The notes under the pieces were generated by a model. The model saw nothing but the letters and a program-made list of their open reading frames with translations, ran no database searches and was not told the origin of the DNA. A program made the position numbers and the translations under genes. DNA of 64,000 bases from Pararhizobium sp. YC-54 (GTDB taxonomy: Bacteria > Pseudomonadota > Alphaproteobacteria > Rhizobiales > Rhizobiaceae). Location: positions 62,001 through 126,000 of the forward strand of contig NZ_JAOYTH010000006.1 in NCBI RefSeq assembly GCF_025847205.1, written 5' to 3'. This document shows positions 1 to 9,748 of this stretch, piece after piece. Within the stretch, counting starts at the first letter, position 1. Each line of letters opens with the position of its first letter.

Positions 1-441
1 GACCTGCCGGGCAGCAAGCTTGTCGTCGGCGATGGGCCTGACCTTGCCGGCTTGCGGCAGCGTTATCCGGATGTGCATTTCCTCGGCAAACGCCTGGGCA
101 CGGAACTGGCGGCGATCTATGCGTCGGCAGATGTCTTCGTTTTTCCCAGCCGGGTCGATACATTCGGCAACGTCATCCTGGAAGCGCTCGCCAGCGGCTG
201 CCCGGTTGCCGCGTTTCCGGTCACGGCTCCGAAGGATATTCTGGGCGATGGCGGCGGCGTGCTGTCGGCCGATCTGCGCCAGGCAGCCCTTGATGCGCTG
301 ACACTGTCGCGGGAGGATGCGCGCCAGAAGGCACTGACCTTCAGCTGGAGCGAATGCGCCCGGCAGTTTCTGTCCAACCTCGCAGGAGTACCCCGCAGCG
401 CCTTTGCCGGGCGTGGCCGGAACCTGAGGCCTGCTGCTTAA
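1..441 (+). CDS. Glycosyltransferase family 4, C-terminal part (5' end outside window)
   Basis: The reading frame is open from the first base and ends at TAA 439-441, so about 146 residues of the C-terminal nucleotide-sugar-binding domain are present. It reads VVGDGPDLAGLRQRYP, then FLGKRLGTELAAIYASADVF, then FPSRVDTFGNVILEALASGC. The E-x7-E type motif (FGNVILEALASG) and the G-K/R loop are typical of GT-B retaining glycosyltransferases of family 4. The sugar donor and acceptor cannot be read from this fragment. An internal TTG at 52 is not a real start because the conserved domain extends upstream of it. Confidence 0.85.
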   Translation, partial: DLPGSKLVVGDGPDLAGLRQRYPDVHFLGKRLGTELAAIYASADVFVFPSRVDTFGNVILEALASGCPVAAFPVTAPKDILGDGGGVLSADLRQAALDALTLSREDARQKALTFSWSECARQFLSNLAGVPRSAFAGRGRNLRPAA

Positions 442-469
442 TCGATCAGAATGGCGGGGAGAAACCCAA

Positions 470-527
470 AGCCCGATCTCGCAGCACCACGGCGGGTTCG
501 CCCCTGCCCGCGAGACGGTGACGGCGG
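470..527 (-). pseudogene. Remnant of a fructokinase 3' end
   Basis: Fifty-eight bases match the last codons of the intact frk gene (4999-5056) with five mismatches. In the frk frame on the minus strand it reads TVSRAGANPPW then CCEIGL, where intact frk has TVSRAGANPPWSYEIGL. Most differences are in third codon positions and the stop codon is lost. Upstream of the match, similarity fades quickly. The rest of 442-735, between the glycosyltransferase and the RTX start, shows no other gene. I infer a truncated second copy of a related fructokinase, brought in or left behind when the RTX gene was placed here. Confidence 0.7.
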
Positions 528-735
528 TCCCTGCGTCCGCAGGGCGCAGATCGCCTTCCGAGGAAAGCCACCGCTTAACCTGTAGAACATTCCCGGTCGT
601 GCGTACCCCACTTGAGGGATGCCGCTGCGTTCAAAAGTCCGTAAAGGCTGGGGGGAGAGGTCGATTCGCGTGACATAAGTGCGTCTTTCGCAAGCCTCCG
701 CCATCAGGAAAGTCCAGCTTCGGAACGGAAAGACA

Positions 736-3700
736 ATGGCCACCATCAACGGCGACGACACCCCCAATACTCTGCAAGGCACATCTGCCGACGACGTCAT
801 CAATGGCCTCGGGGGACTCGACTTCATTTATGGTCTTGCCGGCAATGACGTTATCAATGGCGGCGACGGCGACGACAGGCTCTACGGCGGAGCCAACGGA
901 TCCGGCGCCAGCGGGGCAGATACCCTCTCCGGCGGCTTGGGCAACGACCAGATTTATGGAGAGGATGGCGACGATACCATCAACGGCGATGACGGCGATG
1001 ACTCTCTCAATGGTGGACTTGGTGCCGATCTTTTGATCGGCGGCCTGGGGAATGACGGCATTGGTGGCGACGACGGCAACGACACTATGTATGGCGATGA
1101 CGGGAACGACTCGTTGCAGGGCGGGATGGGCGCGGACATGCTGAACGGCGGCATGGGCAACGACAACATGAACGGCGGTGACGGCAGCGACACCCTCAAT
1201 GGCGATGACGGCGACGACGGCATTTATGGCGGGCTTGATGCGGACAATCTGTATGGCGGGCTGGGCAATGATGCCCTCTCCGGGGACGACGGTAGCGATA
1301 CCCTCGACGGGGGAGAAGGCAACGACTTCCTCTTTGGCGGCACTGGCACGGACACCCTTTACGGAAGCCTGGGCAAAGACAAGATTTCCGGTCAGGCCGG
1401 AGACGACAACATCGACGGCGGCGATGGCGACGACGAAATTTGGGGGGGTAGCAGCGGAACGGATGCCAGTGGCGCGGATACCCTCTTCGGCGGGCTCGGC
1501 AACGATTCGATTTACGGCAACGACGGCGACGACGTTATCAATGGCGGCGACGGAAACGATGTTCTCTATGGTGATTATTGGGACGTTGAATCGACCGGCA
1601 ACGATACGATCAATGGCGGCGACGGCGATGATGTCATTAACGGCCAGAGGGGCGCGGATATCCTTTCCGGAGGTCTGGGCAACGACATACTCTATGGCGA
1701 GGAGGGCGACGATGTAATTGACGGCGACGATGGAGATGACGAGCTTCAGGGCGGGGATGGCGCGGATATTCTGTCGGGTGGCTGGGGCAGTGACGTGCTC
1801 TACGGTCAGAACGGCGATGACGCGATCGGCGGCGGCGATGGCAACGACACGATCTACGGCCTGGAGGGGAACGACGACGCCGATGGTGGCGATGGCAACG
1901 ACAAAATCTACGGTGGAAACGGCGCAGATACCCTGTCCGGCGGCGTGGGAAATGATCAGGTCCATGGCGAGAACGGTGACGATACGATTTACGGCCTGGG
2001 TGGCGACGACATTCTCGGTGGCTACGAGGGCGACGACATCATAGATGGCGGCGACGGCAATGATATGATTTCCGGCGGCAACTTCGGTTCGAACTACGGC
2101 GGCGCCGACATTCTGAATGGCGGAGATGGAAACGACACAGTCTTTGGCGAGGCGGGCGACGACACCATCAGTGGAGGAAATGGAAACGACGCCCTTTATG
2201 GCGATAGCATCAACTATAGCGTCAACGGAAACGACATCATCGATGGTGGCGATGGCAACGACACCATTGACGGCGGTTTGGGGACAAATGGCCTGACGGG
2301 GGGCCTCGGCGACGACCGGTTCAACGTGACCGCGAATTCCATGAATACGATAGACGGCGGCCTGGGCGATGACTTGATCGTCGTCTCGGCCGCGTCCACC
2401 AATGCCATCGACGGCGGTGTGGGAAGCGATATCCTTCGCGTCGGCGATGACGTGGCCGCGTCCTTCAACGTCCAAAACCTTGAAATTCTCGAAGCCGGGC
2501 GCTTGACGGCGACCGCCGACATCTTCAACGCGTTTGCGACAATCCGCGACCGCCCAACGGCCTACCCAGCCTATTCAAGCAGCCTTCGCCTCACGCTTGC
2601 CTCGGCCGGCGATGTCACCTTCAAATTCGGCGACAGCCCATACGGCGGCCAGTCGGTCACCGGCAGCAGCGGCAGCGACCGAATCGATTTTGTGATGACG
2701 TCATCAGGCGGCGTCTCCGTCAGCGCCAGCGATGGCGATGACGTCGTCACCGCGACCTCCGGCTCCGACTATGTGGATGGCGGGAACGGCAACGATACCC
2801 TCGACGGAGGCGCGGGGAATGACACCCTCTCCGGCGCGAACGGCGACGACAGCATCGATGGCGGTGATGGTCACGACCGCCTGTCCGGCGGCGGCGGTGT
2901 CAACATCCTGAACGGCGAGGCTGGCGAGGATCACTTCGTACTCGAAAGCGGCACCGATTTCATCGATGGTGGGGATGGCTACGATTATGTCGCCCTGAAC
3001 GTCTCGGCCAGCACATTGAACTGGACAATCGATTTCAACAAGGCGGCGGAGATCCAGGAACTGGCAAACGGATCGACCATCGTCAACGTCGAAAGAGCCG
3101 AATGGCTTTATTTCGGCTCGGGAAATGACACGATCACCGGTGCCGCCATAGGTGGCACCGGTGAGACGTTTCGAATGGGTGCCGGCAACGATATTCTTGA
3201 CGGCGGCGCGGGCCAAGACCAGCTCTTTGGCGAGGCCGGCGATGACATCATCTACAGCCGTCTCGGCGAAGGCACCGACCTTATCGACGGCGGCACCGGA
3301 ACGGATTTTGCTTTCGTCGACCGGTCGTCGGCAACACGTTCGTTTGTGCTCGACCTCGGCGATCCCACTCTGACGTCCAGTCTCGGCGACGGCACGACGA
3401 TCGTTCTGGTCGAGCGCATCGAGTTCCTCGCCGGCAGCGGCAATGATCAGTTGACGGGGGGCGCTCTTGCTGACGCCCTGTCCGGGGCGACCGGACGCGA
3501 CCTGATCGATGGCGGCGCTGGCGATGATGCTATCGATGGCGGAGACGGTACCGACATTCTTGACGGCAGCAACGGCAACGACGCCATCCTTGGCGGCGCC
3601 GGCATCGACATTATCGACGGCGGAGATGGTGACGATACGATCGACGGCGGCAGCGAGGCCGACGCCGCCAATGGCGGCCTGGGAAATGATACGATACTGG

Positions 3701-4950
3701 GTGGTGCGGGTGCGGACAATCTCGCCGGCAACGCCGGCAACGACACGATCAATGGCGGCGCCGGTATCGACCTGATGGAAGGCGGACTTGGCAACGACAT
3801 CTTTGTCGTCGATCATGTGCGCGACGCAATTTTTGAGAACACCGGCGAAGGCACGGACACGGTTCAGAGTTCCGTCAGCCTGACGCTCGACGACAGTCTC
3901 GAAAACCTTGCCCTTCTTGGCAGCGGCGCGCTCAGTGGTACAGGCAATGCGGCGGCCAATAGCCTCACCGGCAATTCCGGCGCCAACACCCTCAACGGTG
4001 GTGCGGGCAATGATACACTGGCCGGAGCCGCCGGGAATGACGTGCTGGACGGTGGAACCGCAACGGACCTACTGAAAGGTGGTCTGGGCAACGACGTCTA
4101 TATCGTTGACGCCGCCGGCGATACCACCGTCGAACTCACAGGCGAAGGAACCGACACGGTTCAGGCATCGCTCAACTGGATACTCGCCAACAATGTCGAG
4201 ACGCTCGTTCTCGTCGGCTCCGCTGCCCTTAAGGGTACCGGCAATGCGGCTGCCAACAGCCTGACCGGCAATTCCGGCGCCAACACACTCAACGGCGGCG
4301 CGGGCAACGATACACTGGCCGGAGCCGCCGGGAATGACGTGCTTGATGGCGGGACCGGAACGGACGTACTGAAAGGTGGTCTGGGCAACGACGTCTATAT
4401 CGTTGACGCCGCCGGCGATACCACCGTCGAACTCACAGGCGAAGGAACCGACACGGTTCAGGCATCGCTCAACTGGATACTCGCCAACAATGTCGAGACG
4501 CTCGTTCTCGTCGGCTCCGCTGCCCTTAAGGGTACCGGCAATGCGGCTGCCAACAGCCTGACCGGCAATTCCGGCGCCAATGTCCTGAACGGCGCAGCTG
4601 GAAACGATACGTTGAGTGGCGGCGCGGGCAACGACACATTCCTGTTCAACACGGTATTGAGCGCCTCCACGAATGTCGACAAGATCAGCGACATGAATGT
4701 CGTCAACGATACGATCCAGCTGGAAAACGCAATCTTTTCGGGGCTGTCTGTGCCGGGATTTCTAGCTGCCGGCGCCTTTGTCAAAAACACCTCCGGCACC
4801 GCCCAGGACGCCGGCGACCGCATCGTTTACGAAACCGACACCGGCAAACTGTTCTACGACGCCGATGGCAGCGGTGCAGGCAAGCAGGTGCAGTTTGCCG
4901 AGCTCACCGCAAACCTCGCCTTGACCCAGGCCGATTTCCTGATCGTTTGA
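736..4950 (+). CDS. Large RTX (hemolysin-type calcium-binding repeat) protein
   Basis: About 1404 residues, dominated by glycine/aspartate nonapeptides of the GGxGxDxUx type (for example [20 protein letters not shown]) that bind calcium and form parallel beta rolls. Repeats fill residues ~10-520 and return at ~700-1330; the stretch around 540-700 is less repetitive. The C-terminus ends in QADFLIV after an acidic, hydroxyl-rich region, as in proteins secreted by type I systems, but no ABC exporter or membrane fusion gene is in the window. The ATG at 736 is chosen because it follows GGAAAG and opens directly into the domain; the in-frame codon at 679 lacks a ribosome site. No lipase, protease or other enzymatic domain was recognised. 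Function is probably extracellular or surface; substrate unknown. Confidence 0.85.
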   Translation: MATINGDDTPNTLQGTSADDVINGLGGLDFIYGLAGNDVINGGDGDDRLYGGANGSGASGADTLSGGLGNDQIYGEDGDDTINGDDGDDSLNGGLGADLLIGGLGNDGIGGDDGNDTMYGDDGNDSLQGGMGADMLNGGMGNDNMNGGDGSDTLNGDDGDDGIYGGLDADNLYGGLGNDALSGDDGSDTLDGGEGNDFLFGGTGTDTLYGSLGKDKISGQAGDDNIDGGDGDDEIWGGSSGTDASGADTLFGGLGNDSIYGNDGDDVINGGDGNDVLYGDYWDVESTGNDTINGGDGDDVINGQRGADILSGGLGNDILYGEEGDDVIDGDDGDDELQGGDGADILSGGWGSDVLYGQNGDDAIGGGDGNDTIYGLEGNDDADGGDGNDKIYGGNGADTLSGGVGNDQVHGENGDDTIYGLGGDDILGGYEGDDIIDGGDGNDMISGGNFGSNYGGADILNGGDGNDTVFGEAGDDTISGGNGNDALYGDSINYSVNGNDIIDGGDGNDTIDGGLGTNGLTGGLGDDRFNVTANSMNTIDGGLGDDLIVVSAASTNAIDGGVGSDILRVGDDVAASFNVQNLEILEAGRLTATADIFNAFATIRDRPTAYPAYSSSLRLTLASAGDVTFKFGDSPYGGQSVTGSSGSDRIDFVMTSSGGVSVSASDGDDVVTATSGSDYVDGGNGNDTLDGGAGNDTLSGANGDDSIDGGDGHDRLSGGGGVNILNGEAGEDHFVLESGTDFIDGGDGYDYVALNVSASTLNWTIDFNKAAEIQELANGSTIVNVERAEWLYFGSGNDTITGAAIGGTGETFRMGAGNDILDGGAGQDQLFGEAGDDIIYSRLGEGTDLIDGGTGTDFAFVDRSSATRSFVLDLGDPTLTSSLGDGTTIVLVERIEFLAGSGNDQLTGGALADALSGATGRDLIDGGAGDDAIDGGDGTDILDGSNGNDAILGGAGIDIIDGGDGDDTIDGGSEADAANGGLGNDTILGGAGADNLAGNAGNDTINGGAGIDLMEGGLGNDIFVVDHVRDAIFENTGEGTDTVQSSVSLTLDDSLENLALLGSGALSGTGNAAANSLTGNSGANTLNGGAGNDTLAGAAGNDVLDGGTATDLLKGGLGNDVYIVDAAGDTTVELTGEGTDTVQASLNWILANNVETLVLVGSAALKGTGNAAANSLTGNSGANTLNGGAGNDTLAGAAGNDVLDGGTGTDVLKGGLGNDVYIVDAAGDTTVELTGEGTDTVQASLNWILANNVETLVLVGSAALKGTGNAAANSLTGNSGANVLNGAAGNDTLSGGAGNDTFLFNTVLSASTNVDKISDMNVVNDTIQLENAIFSGLSVPGFLAAGAFVKNTSGTAQDAGDRIVYETDTGKLFYDADGSGAGKQVQFAELTANLALTQADFLIV
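4071..4580 (+). repeat. Tandem duplication inside the RTX gene, 297-base period
   Basis: Bases 4071-4283 are repeated without a mismatch at 4368-4580, an offset of 297 bases or 99 codons. The unit carries one RTX block, a [13 protein letters not shown] segment and an [20 protein letters not shown] segment. A third, diverged copy lies just upstream (~3780-3990). The identity at synonymous positions implies a recent duplication or gene conversion. Confidence 0.95.
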
Positions 4951-4953
4951 GCT

Positions 4954-4990
4954 GCAATGCCAAGTCTCGATGATAGAGACTTGGCATTGC
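4954..4990. terminator. Bidirectional hairpin between RTX and frk
   Basis: Perfect 15-base inverted repeat (GCAATGCCAAGTCTC and its complement) around the loop GATGATA, between the convergent RTX and frk genes. No T tract follows on either side. A close relative of this hairpin occurs at 58936-58966, also between convergent genes. Confidence 0.75.
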
Positions 4991-4994
4991 CCGC

Positions 4995-5921
4995 TTACAG
5001 CCCGATCTCGTAGCTCCATGGCGGGTTTGCCCCTGCCCGCGAGACGGTGATGGCGGCGGCCTTTGCACCAAGCGCCAGCGCATCGCGGACGGCCTGTTCG
5101 CTGAGCGTAGCAACGTGTTCCTTGGTCAACAGATTGTTCATCTTCAGCGAGGCGAGAATGCCCGCGTCGAACGTATCGCCCGCGCCGACGGTATCGACGA
5201 CATCGACCTTTTCGCCCGGCACCGACACCTTGCCGCGCGCCGTATAACCATCGGCCCCTTCGGCGCCCTTGGTGATGACGACGAGTTTCGGGCCACGCTT
5301 GAGCCACTTGGCCACCAGTTCGTCATGCGTGCCCTCTTCGCCGAACCAGTCGAGATCCTCGTCGGAGAACTTGACGATGTCGGACATCGCCGCCATGCGC
5401 AGCATGCGGGCCTTGTGGGCGTCTGCATCCTTGATGAAACCGGGACGGATATTCGGATCGAAGGAGATCACCCGCTTCTGATGTTCGCGTGTCATCAGTG
5501 CTTCGTAAGTGGAACCGCACGGTTCGGGGATCAGGCTGATGGCGCCGAAATGCAGCGCTTCGCAGAAATCGCCAAGCGCCGGCAGGTGCTCCTTGGTGAT
5601 CATCCGCCCGGCGGTATTCTCATCGAAGAAGGCATAGGTTGCCGAACCGTTGACGAGCTTGACGAAGGCGACGGTGGTGTGCAGCGACAGGTTCGCGCAG
5701 GGGCCGAAATCGACATTGCTGGATTTCAGCGTGTCGCGCAGCATATCGCCAAACATGTCGTCGGAGAGGCCGGTGAAGAAACCGGTAGGGATGCCAAGGC
5801 GCCCGAGGGCGATTGCCGTGTTGAAGATCGCACCGCCGGAATAGGGCGCAAATGCCACCTCGCCTGACGCCGTCTGGCGCGGCAGCATGTCGATCAGGGC
5901 TTCCCCACAGCAAACGATCAT
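4995..5921 (-). CDS. frk: Fructokinase, PfkB family
   Basis: 308 residues. Phosphorylates fructose (ATP-dependent) in the cytoplasm, feeding it into central metabolism. The N-terminus has the PfkB substrate region (GEALIDMLP, then GGAIFNTAIALGRLG) and the C-terminus the ATP/anion-hole signature DTVGAGDTFDAG with the catalytic aspartate. The start follows GGGGAGGACGTCGCC. It lies 74 bases downstream of pyrE on the same strand. The frcBCAK fructose transporter encoded 4-7 kb away fits the assigned substrate. Other PfkB sugar kinases cannot be excluded from sequence alone. Confidence 0.85.
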   Translation of the reverse strand: MIVCCGEALIDMLPRQTASGEVAFAPYSGGAIFNTAIALGRLGIPTGFFTGLSDDMFGDMLRDTLKSSNVDFGPCANLSLHTTVAFVKLVNGSATYAFFDENTAGRMITKEHLPALGDFCEALHFGAISLIPEPCGSTYEALMTREHQKRVISFDPNIRPGFIKDADAHKARMLRMAAMSDIVKFSDEDLDWFGEEGTHDELVAKWLKRGPKLVVITKGAEGADGYTARGKVSVPGEKVDVVDTVGAGDTFDAGILASLKMNNLLTKEHVATLSEQAVRDALALGAKAAAITVSRAGANPPWSYEIGL

Positions 5922-5995
5922 GGCGACGTCCTCCCCTTCATTGATTGCATTTCAATCGATTTAAGACAAACCGCGCCAGAATTCCAGCACTGTTT

Positions 5996-6694
5996 TCAGG
6001 CCGGTGCGAGTTCGCTGACGCCGCCATTGCGGCCGGACCATTCGAGCGGCGCATTGAGGAAGGCCTCGACCTCGAACAGCGTCTTTTCATCGAACAGTTT
6101 CTGCGTCTTGGCGACGGCCAGAACATCGCGCCATGTGGCGATATTGTGCAGCGTCACGCCCTTGTCCTGCATCTCTGCGCGGGCTTTGGGGAAGATATCG
6201 TAGTAGAACAGGGCAATGCCGTGATCGACCACGCCGCCGGCTGCGCGGATGGCGTCGATGAACTTGAACATCGAGCCGCCGGCCGTCGTCAGGTCCTCGA
6301 TGACGAGGACACGGGCGCCTTCCGGCATATGGCCTTCGATCTGCGCATTGCGGCCGTGGCCCTTCGGGGCCTTGCGGACATAGATCATCGGCAGCGCCAG
6401 GCGCTCGGCCAGCATCGCGGCGAAGGGAATGCCCGCCGTCTCGCCGCCGGCGATGACATCGAACTGCTCGAAACCGGCTTCACGCAACACGGTGGCTGCG
6501 GCAAAATCCATCACCGCCGAGCGGATGCGTGGATAGGAGATCAGCTTGCGGCAATCGATATAGACCGGACTCGCCATGCCGGACGCCAGCTTGTAGGGCT
6601 TATCGGCACTGAAATGCACCGCCTTGATTTCCCACAGCATCTTGGCGACGAGTTCGGCCATCACGGCCTTGTCGGGAAAGGATGTCTGGATCAT
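5996..6694 (-). CDS. pyrE: Orotate phosphoribosyltransferase
   Basis: 232 residues. Converts orotate and PRPP to orotidine 5'-phosphate in de novo pyrimidine synthesis. The PRPP-binding signature [13 protein letters not shown] is at about residues 125-137, and the flexible-loop lysines are in [17 protein letters not shown]. The start has GGAG 7 bases upstream. It lies upstream of frk on the same strand, with pyrC 1.2 kb away beyond two unrelated genes, so pyrimidine genes are loosely grouped here. Confidence 0.95.
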   Translation of the reverse strand: MIQTSFPDKAVMAELVAKMLWEIKAVHFSADKPYKLASGMASPVYIDCRKLISYPRIRSAVMDFAAATVLREAGFEQFDVIAGGETAGIPFAAMLAERLALPMIYVRKAPKGHGRNAQIEGHMPEGARVLVIEDLTTAGGSMFKFIDAIRAAGGVVDHGIALFYYDIFPKARAEMQDKGVTLHNIATWRDVLAVAKTQKLFDEKTLFEVEAFLNAPLEWSGRNGGVSELAPA

Positions 6695-6806
6695 CGGCGG
6701 GGCTCCTGCAGCTCTGGATTTTTGTCACCCGCCGAATAGCAGGTCGGGGCCTGCAATGCCAGAGCTTGAAGGCGCGGCGGAAGGGGTTCTCCAGCCGCGC
6801 AGAACG

Positions 6807-7358
6807 CTATTTCTTCTGGCAGAAGGCGATGCGGTTGCTGAAGGGATCGATCACCGTGACCTCAAGTCCCCATGGCGCTTCCTCGATGCCGGGCTTCATG
6901 TAGCGGTAGTCCTTGCCCGCCAGTTCGAGCTGCAGCGCGACGGCATCCTCGATCCAGACGAACGCCTTTGCGCCTGGGCTTGCATCACCCGCATGCTCGC
7001 TGAGATGGAGGATCATGCCCTCGCGCGAAACCTGGGCATAGAGCGGAAAGTTGTCACCGAAGCGATGTTCCCAATCGAGCGTGAAGCCGAGGAAACCGCA
7101 ATAGAATTCCATTGCCTTGGCCACATCGAAAATGCGGAAGATCGGGATCGGCGGCTTGATGCCGGTGGCGCCTGCGGAGGTGCCTGGCGCCTTCTCCGCA
7201 GCGTCGATCTTGGCGGACAGGATATTCCACTGATCGTAGCCGAACTGAGCGGCAACGATCTCGAGGGCTTCACTGTGCGTGAGAGTTGTATTCCGATCGG
7301 CGAAAGCCTGTTTCAGGACCTTGGCCATGAGTTTTGCATCGCGAAAATCGCGCATCAT
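6807..7358 (-). CDS. VOC (glyoxalase/bleomycin-resistance fold) protein
   Basis: 183 residues. An N-terminal helical segment (MMRDFRDAKLMAKVLKQAF) is followed by a single vicinal-oxygen-chelate domain from about residue 75 (PIPIFRIFDVAKAMEFYCGF to VTVIDPFSNRIAFCQKK). This architecture matches the group called glyoxalase superfamily proteins; the substrate is unknown. The start at 7358 is fixed by GGAGG seven bases upstream (CCGGAGGATGAAATG); the open frame continues 51 codons further upstream but without recognisable protein. The 202 bases between this gene and the next show nothing clear. Confidence 0.8.
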   Translation of the reverse strand: MMRDFRDAKLMAKVLKQAFADRNTTLTHSEALEIVAAQFGYDQWNILSAKIDAAEKAPGTSAGATGIKPPIPIFRIFDVAKAMEFYCGFLGFTLDWEHRFGDNFPLYAQVSREGMILHLSEHAGDASPGAKAFVWIEDAVALQLELAGKDYRYMKPGIEEAPWGLEVTVIDPFSNRIAFCQKK

Positions 7359-7560
7359 TTCATCCTCCGGATGGCGGCGAACAGGAAGATCAGTGCCCGC
7401 TCTGCTGACCCGTTCGCCATCAACGCCAAAGGCAAGGATGAGGAAGGTAAAGGATGCATTCACCATCGTGCCAAAGCACTGCGGGACGGCTGGCCGCATC
7501 CGGCCAACCAAAGGGATAGGCTATGTTTTTGCACCGATCAAGCCGGTTCGCCGTTTTCGA

Positions 7561-7890
7561 TCAGGCGGCCGGTGCTGGACCATACTCGTTGTCGCCGGGT
7601 GTGCCGGGCGTTGCGTAGAAAATGATCAGCACGACAAGGCCAATGATCGTGAGAGCGATCAGTACCCACCAGCCGGTCCTGTCGGTATCGTGCAGACGGC
7701 GAACGGCAACGCCAAGGCCTGGCAGCAGTAGCGCCAGCCCGGCCGCGATGCTGAAAAGCTCGATGCCGATAGTCGCATCGACAATCGTCGCAGCTATCGC
7801 AACGATGACATTGAACAGCGCGAACCACCAGAATTCCGAGCGGCTCGCTCGGCCGCTAAAGACGGCGTCCCACAGGCACCGATGTAACAA
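7561..7890 (-). CDS. DUF805 membrane protein
   Basis: 109 residues with the DUF805 N-terminal signature FSGRASRSEFWWFALFN, the internal VRRLHDTDRTGWW motif and the terminal P-G-x-x-x-x-N-x-YG segment. Three hydrophobic helices are evident. The frame opens just after a TGA, so the only usable start before the domain is a TTG at 7890 without a convincing ribosome site; the N-terminus is slightly shorter than usual for the family. No function is established for DUF805. A second family member is at 51524-51886. Confidence 0.75.
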   Translation of the reverse strand: MLHRCLWDAVFSGRASRSEFWWFALFNVIVAIAATIVDATIGIELFSIAAGLALLLPGLGVAVRRLHDTDRTGWWVLIALTIIGLVVLIIFYATPGTPGDNEYGPAPAA

Positions 7891-7942
7891 AGAGAATATT
7901 CACAAACGCCGATTGAAAGAAGCGCTTTGTTTCCGTGGAAAT

Positions 7943-9001
7943 TCAGCGCTCCGCGACGGCCCAGTGCAGCGGGAACATCGGATCAAACACCGTCACCGTG
8001 CCTGCCTCCGTCTCGATCTTCTCCGGAAATGTCACAACTTCCGCCTGCTTGCGCAGCGTGATCGTCTCCTCGTTGACCGGCAGGCCGTACCAGGCCGGGC
8101 CATTCAGCGATGTGAAGGCTTCCAGCCTATCCAGCGCATTCTCCTGCTCGAACACATGGGCAAGGCAGCTCATCGTGTTGATCGAGGTGTAGATGCCGGC
8201 GCAGCCGCAGGCGCATTCCTTCAACGGATCCACATGCGGGGCGGAATCGGTGCCGAGGAAGAAGCGGCCGTCGCCCGACGTCGCCGCAGCCCGTAGCGCG
8301 AGGCGATGCAATTCGCGCTTGGCGACCGGCAGGCAGTAATAATGCGGGCGAATGCCGCCGACCAGGATGGCGTTGCGGTTGATGATCAGATGATGGGTGG
8401 TGATCGATCCCGCGAGATTGGCCTTGGCGGACTTGATGTAGTCGATGCCGTCCTTGGTGGTGACATGCTCCATCGTCACCCTCAATTCCGGCAGGCGGGC
8501 ACGCAACGGTTCAAGCACCGTTTCGATGAAGACGGCTTCGCGATCGAAGATATCGACGTCTGGCGTGGTGACTTCGCCGTGGACACAGAGCGGCAGGCCG
8601 ATCTTGGCCATGCGCTCCAAGACCGGCATGGCATTTTCGAAATTGCGCACGCCGCCATGCGAATTGGTGGTGGCGCCGGCCGGATAGAGTTTGACCGCCT
8701 TGATCAGGCCGCTTGAATGACCGGCTTCGACATCGTCCGGGTTGGTGCCTTCGGTCAGATAGAGCGTCATCAGCGGCTCGAAACGATCGCCCTTCGGCAG
8801 CGCCGCCATGATGCGTTCACGATAGGCCGTGGCATCGGCGGTGGTCACCACCGGCGGCACGAGATTGGGCATGATGATGGCGCGGGCGAAGTGGCGGCTG
8901 GTATCGCCGATCACACCCTTGAGCACATCGCCGTCACGCAGGTGCAGATGCCAGTCGTCGGGGCGGCGGATTTTCAGTTCGGTGACGGACTGTGGGCTCA
9001 T
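7943..9001 (-). CDS. pyrC: Dihydroorotase, class II (E. coli type)
   Basis: 352 residues, normal for this class. Cyclises carbamoyl-aspartate to dihydroorotate in pyrimidine synthesis. Metal ligands are visible: HLHLRDG near the N-terminus, the carbamylated lysine in [11 protein letters not shown], the histidines in CVHGEV and THHLI, and the catalytic aspartate in GTDSAPH. The start at 9001 is preceded by GGAG at a 9-base distance; the longer frame to 9049 adds a basic tail without family support. Confidence 0.95.
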   Translation of the reverse strand: MSPQSVTELKIRRPDDWHLHLRDGDVLKGVIGDTSRHFARAIIMPNLVPPVVTTADATAYRERIMAALPKGDRFEPLMTLYLTEGTNPDDVEAGHSSGLIKAVKLYPAGATTNSHGGVRNFENAMPVLERMAKIGLPLCVHGEVTTPDVDIFDREAVFIETVLEPLRARLPELRVTMEHVTTKDGIDYIKSAKANLAGSITTHHLIINRNAILVGGIRPHYYCLPVAKRELHRLALRAAATSGDGRFFLGTDSAPHVDPLKECACGCAGIYTSINTMSCLAHVFEQENALDRLEAFTSLNGPAWYGLPVNEETITLRKQAEVVTFPEKIETEAGTVTVFDPMFPLHWAVAER

Positions 9002-9112
9002 GGCGGATATCTCCAGACGCAATCTTGTCGCGCATGGGTTCCGGGGCATGCGCTGACCGAAGGCTCCGATAGCATCAATGTGTGGCGAAAAACAATGATC
9101 GATTGGCTGATA

Positions 9113-9748
9113 TCAGGCCGTTTCGAAAATCTCGATGGCGATATCGGCCGGCCGCGAATTGTCGAGGATCCGCTTTCCGTTCGGCAGATCGTTACCGTAG
9201 AGCTTCCATTCGATGCCGGCGGCATCCAATCCATGGTGGATCCAGCGCTGCCGTAGCCGCTCTTCCAGAACCGCATAGGGCGGACCGACAAAGATCGACA
9301 GGTCGAACATGCCGTCGAGCCGCGACCAGGGCGCCTCGTTCAGCAACAGGTAATTGCCTTCCGCCAGGATGATCCGCGTCTCAGGCGCCACCGGCCGGGC
9401 CGAAGCGATGGCGATTTCGCGGGACCGGTCGAACACCGGCACGAGAACCTCCTCATCCGCTTTTCGAACCGCCGAAACGATATCGATGAAGGCACGGACG
9501 TCGAAGGTCTCCGGCGCGCCCTTGCGCTTCAAAAGGCCGCGCTGTTCGAGAATGCCGTTGTCGATGTGAAAGCCGTCCATCGGCAGCACGGCGGATTTTT
9601 CGCCGCGCCTGGTCAACTCCTCCTGCAGCGCATCGGCAAGCGTGGATTTGCCGGCCCCGGGAGGGCCGGCAATGGCGACGATGAAGCGAGGCGACTTGCC
9701 TGCCTTCTCGACAATGCTGTCCGCGATGGCGGCAAGCGTCATGGTCAT
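9113..9748 (-). CDS. frcK: P-loop kinase of the fructose transport operon (FrcK-like)
   Basis: 211 residues with Walker A GPPGAGKST at about residue 30 and an overall layout of uridine kinase/pantothenate kinase-like nucleoside kinases (MDGFHIDN, LLEGNY-type strand ILAEGNYLLL). Its ATG overlaps the frcA stop as ATGA, so the two are translationally coupled. Last gene of a four-gene transporter operon with the order of Sinorhizobium meliloti frcBCAK. The substrate of FrcK is not evident from sequence. Confidence 0.8.
   Translation of the reverse strand: MTMTLAAIADSIVEKAGKSPRFIVAIAGPPGAGKSTLADALQEELTRRGEKSAVLPMDGFHIDNGILEQRGLLKRKGAPETFDVRAFIDIVSAVRKADEEVLVPVFDRSREIAIASARPVAPETRIILAEGNYLLLNEAPWSRLDGMFDLSIFVGPPYAVLEERLRQRWIHHGLDAAGIEWKLYGNDLPNGKRILDNSRPADIAIEIFETA

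Noticed and set aside
631..2475. Long minus-strand open frames opposite the RTX gene (631-2475 and 2704-3816)
   Set aside because: They are antisense images of the glycine/aspartate codon repeats, giving monotonous Val/Ala/Ile repeats, with no ribosome site or known family.
736..4950. Short regular repeats resembling a CRISPR array
   Set aside because: The periodicity is coding (nine-codon RTX units), there are no spacers, and no cas genes are present.
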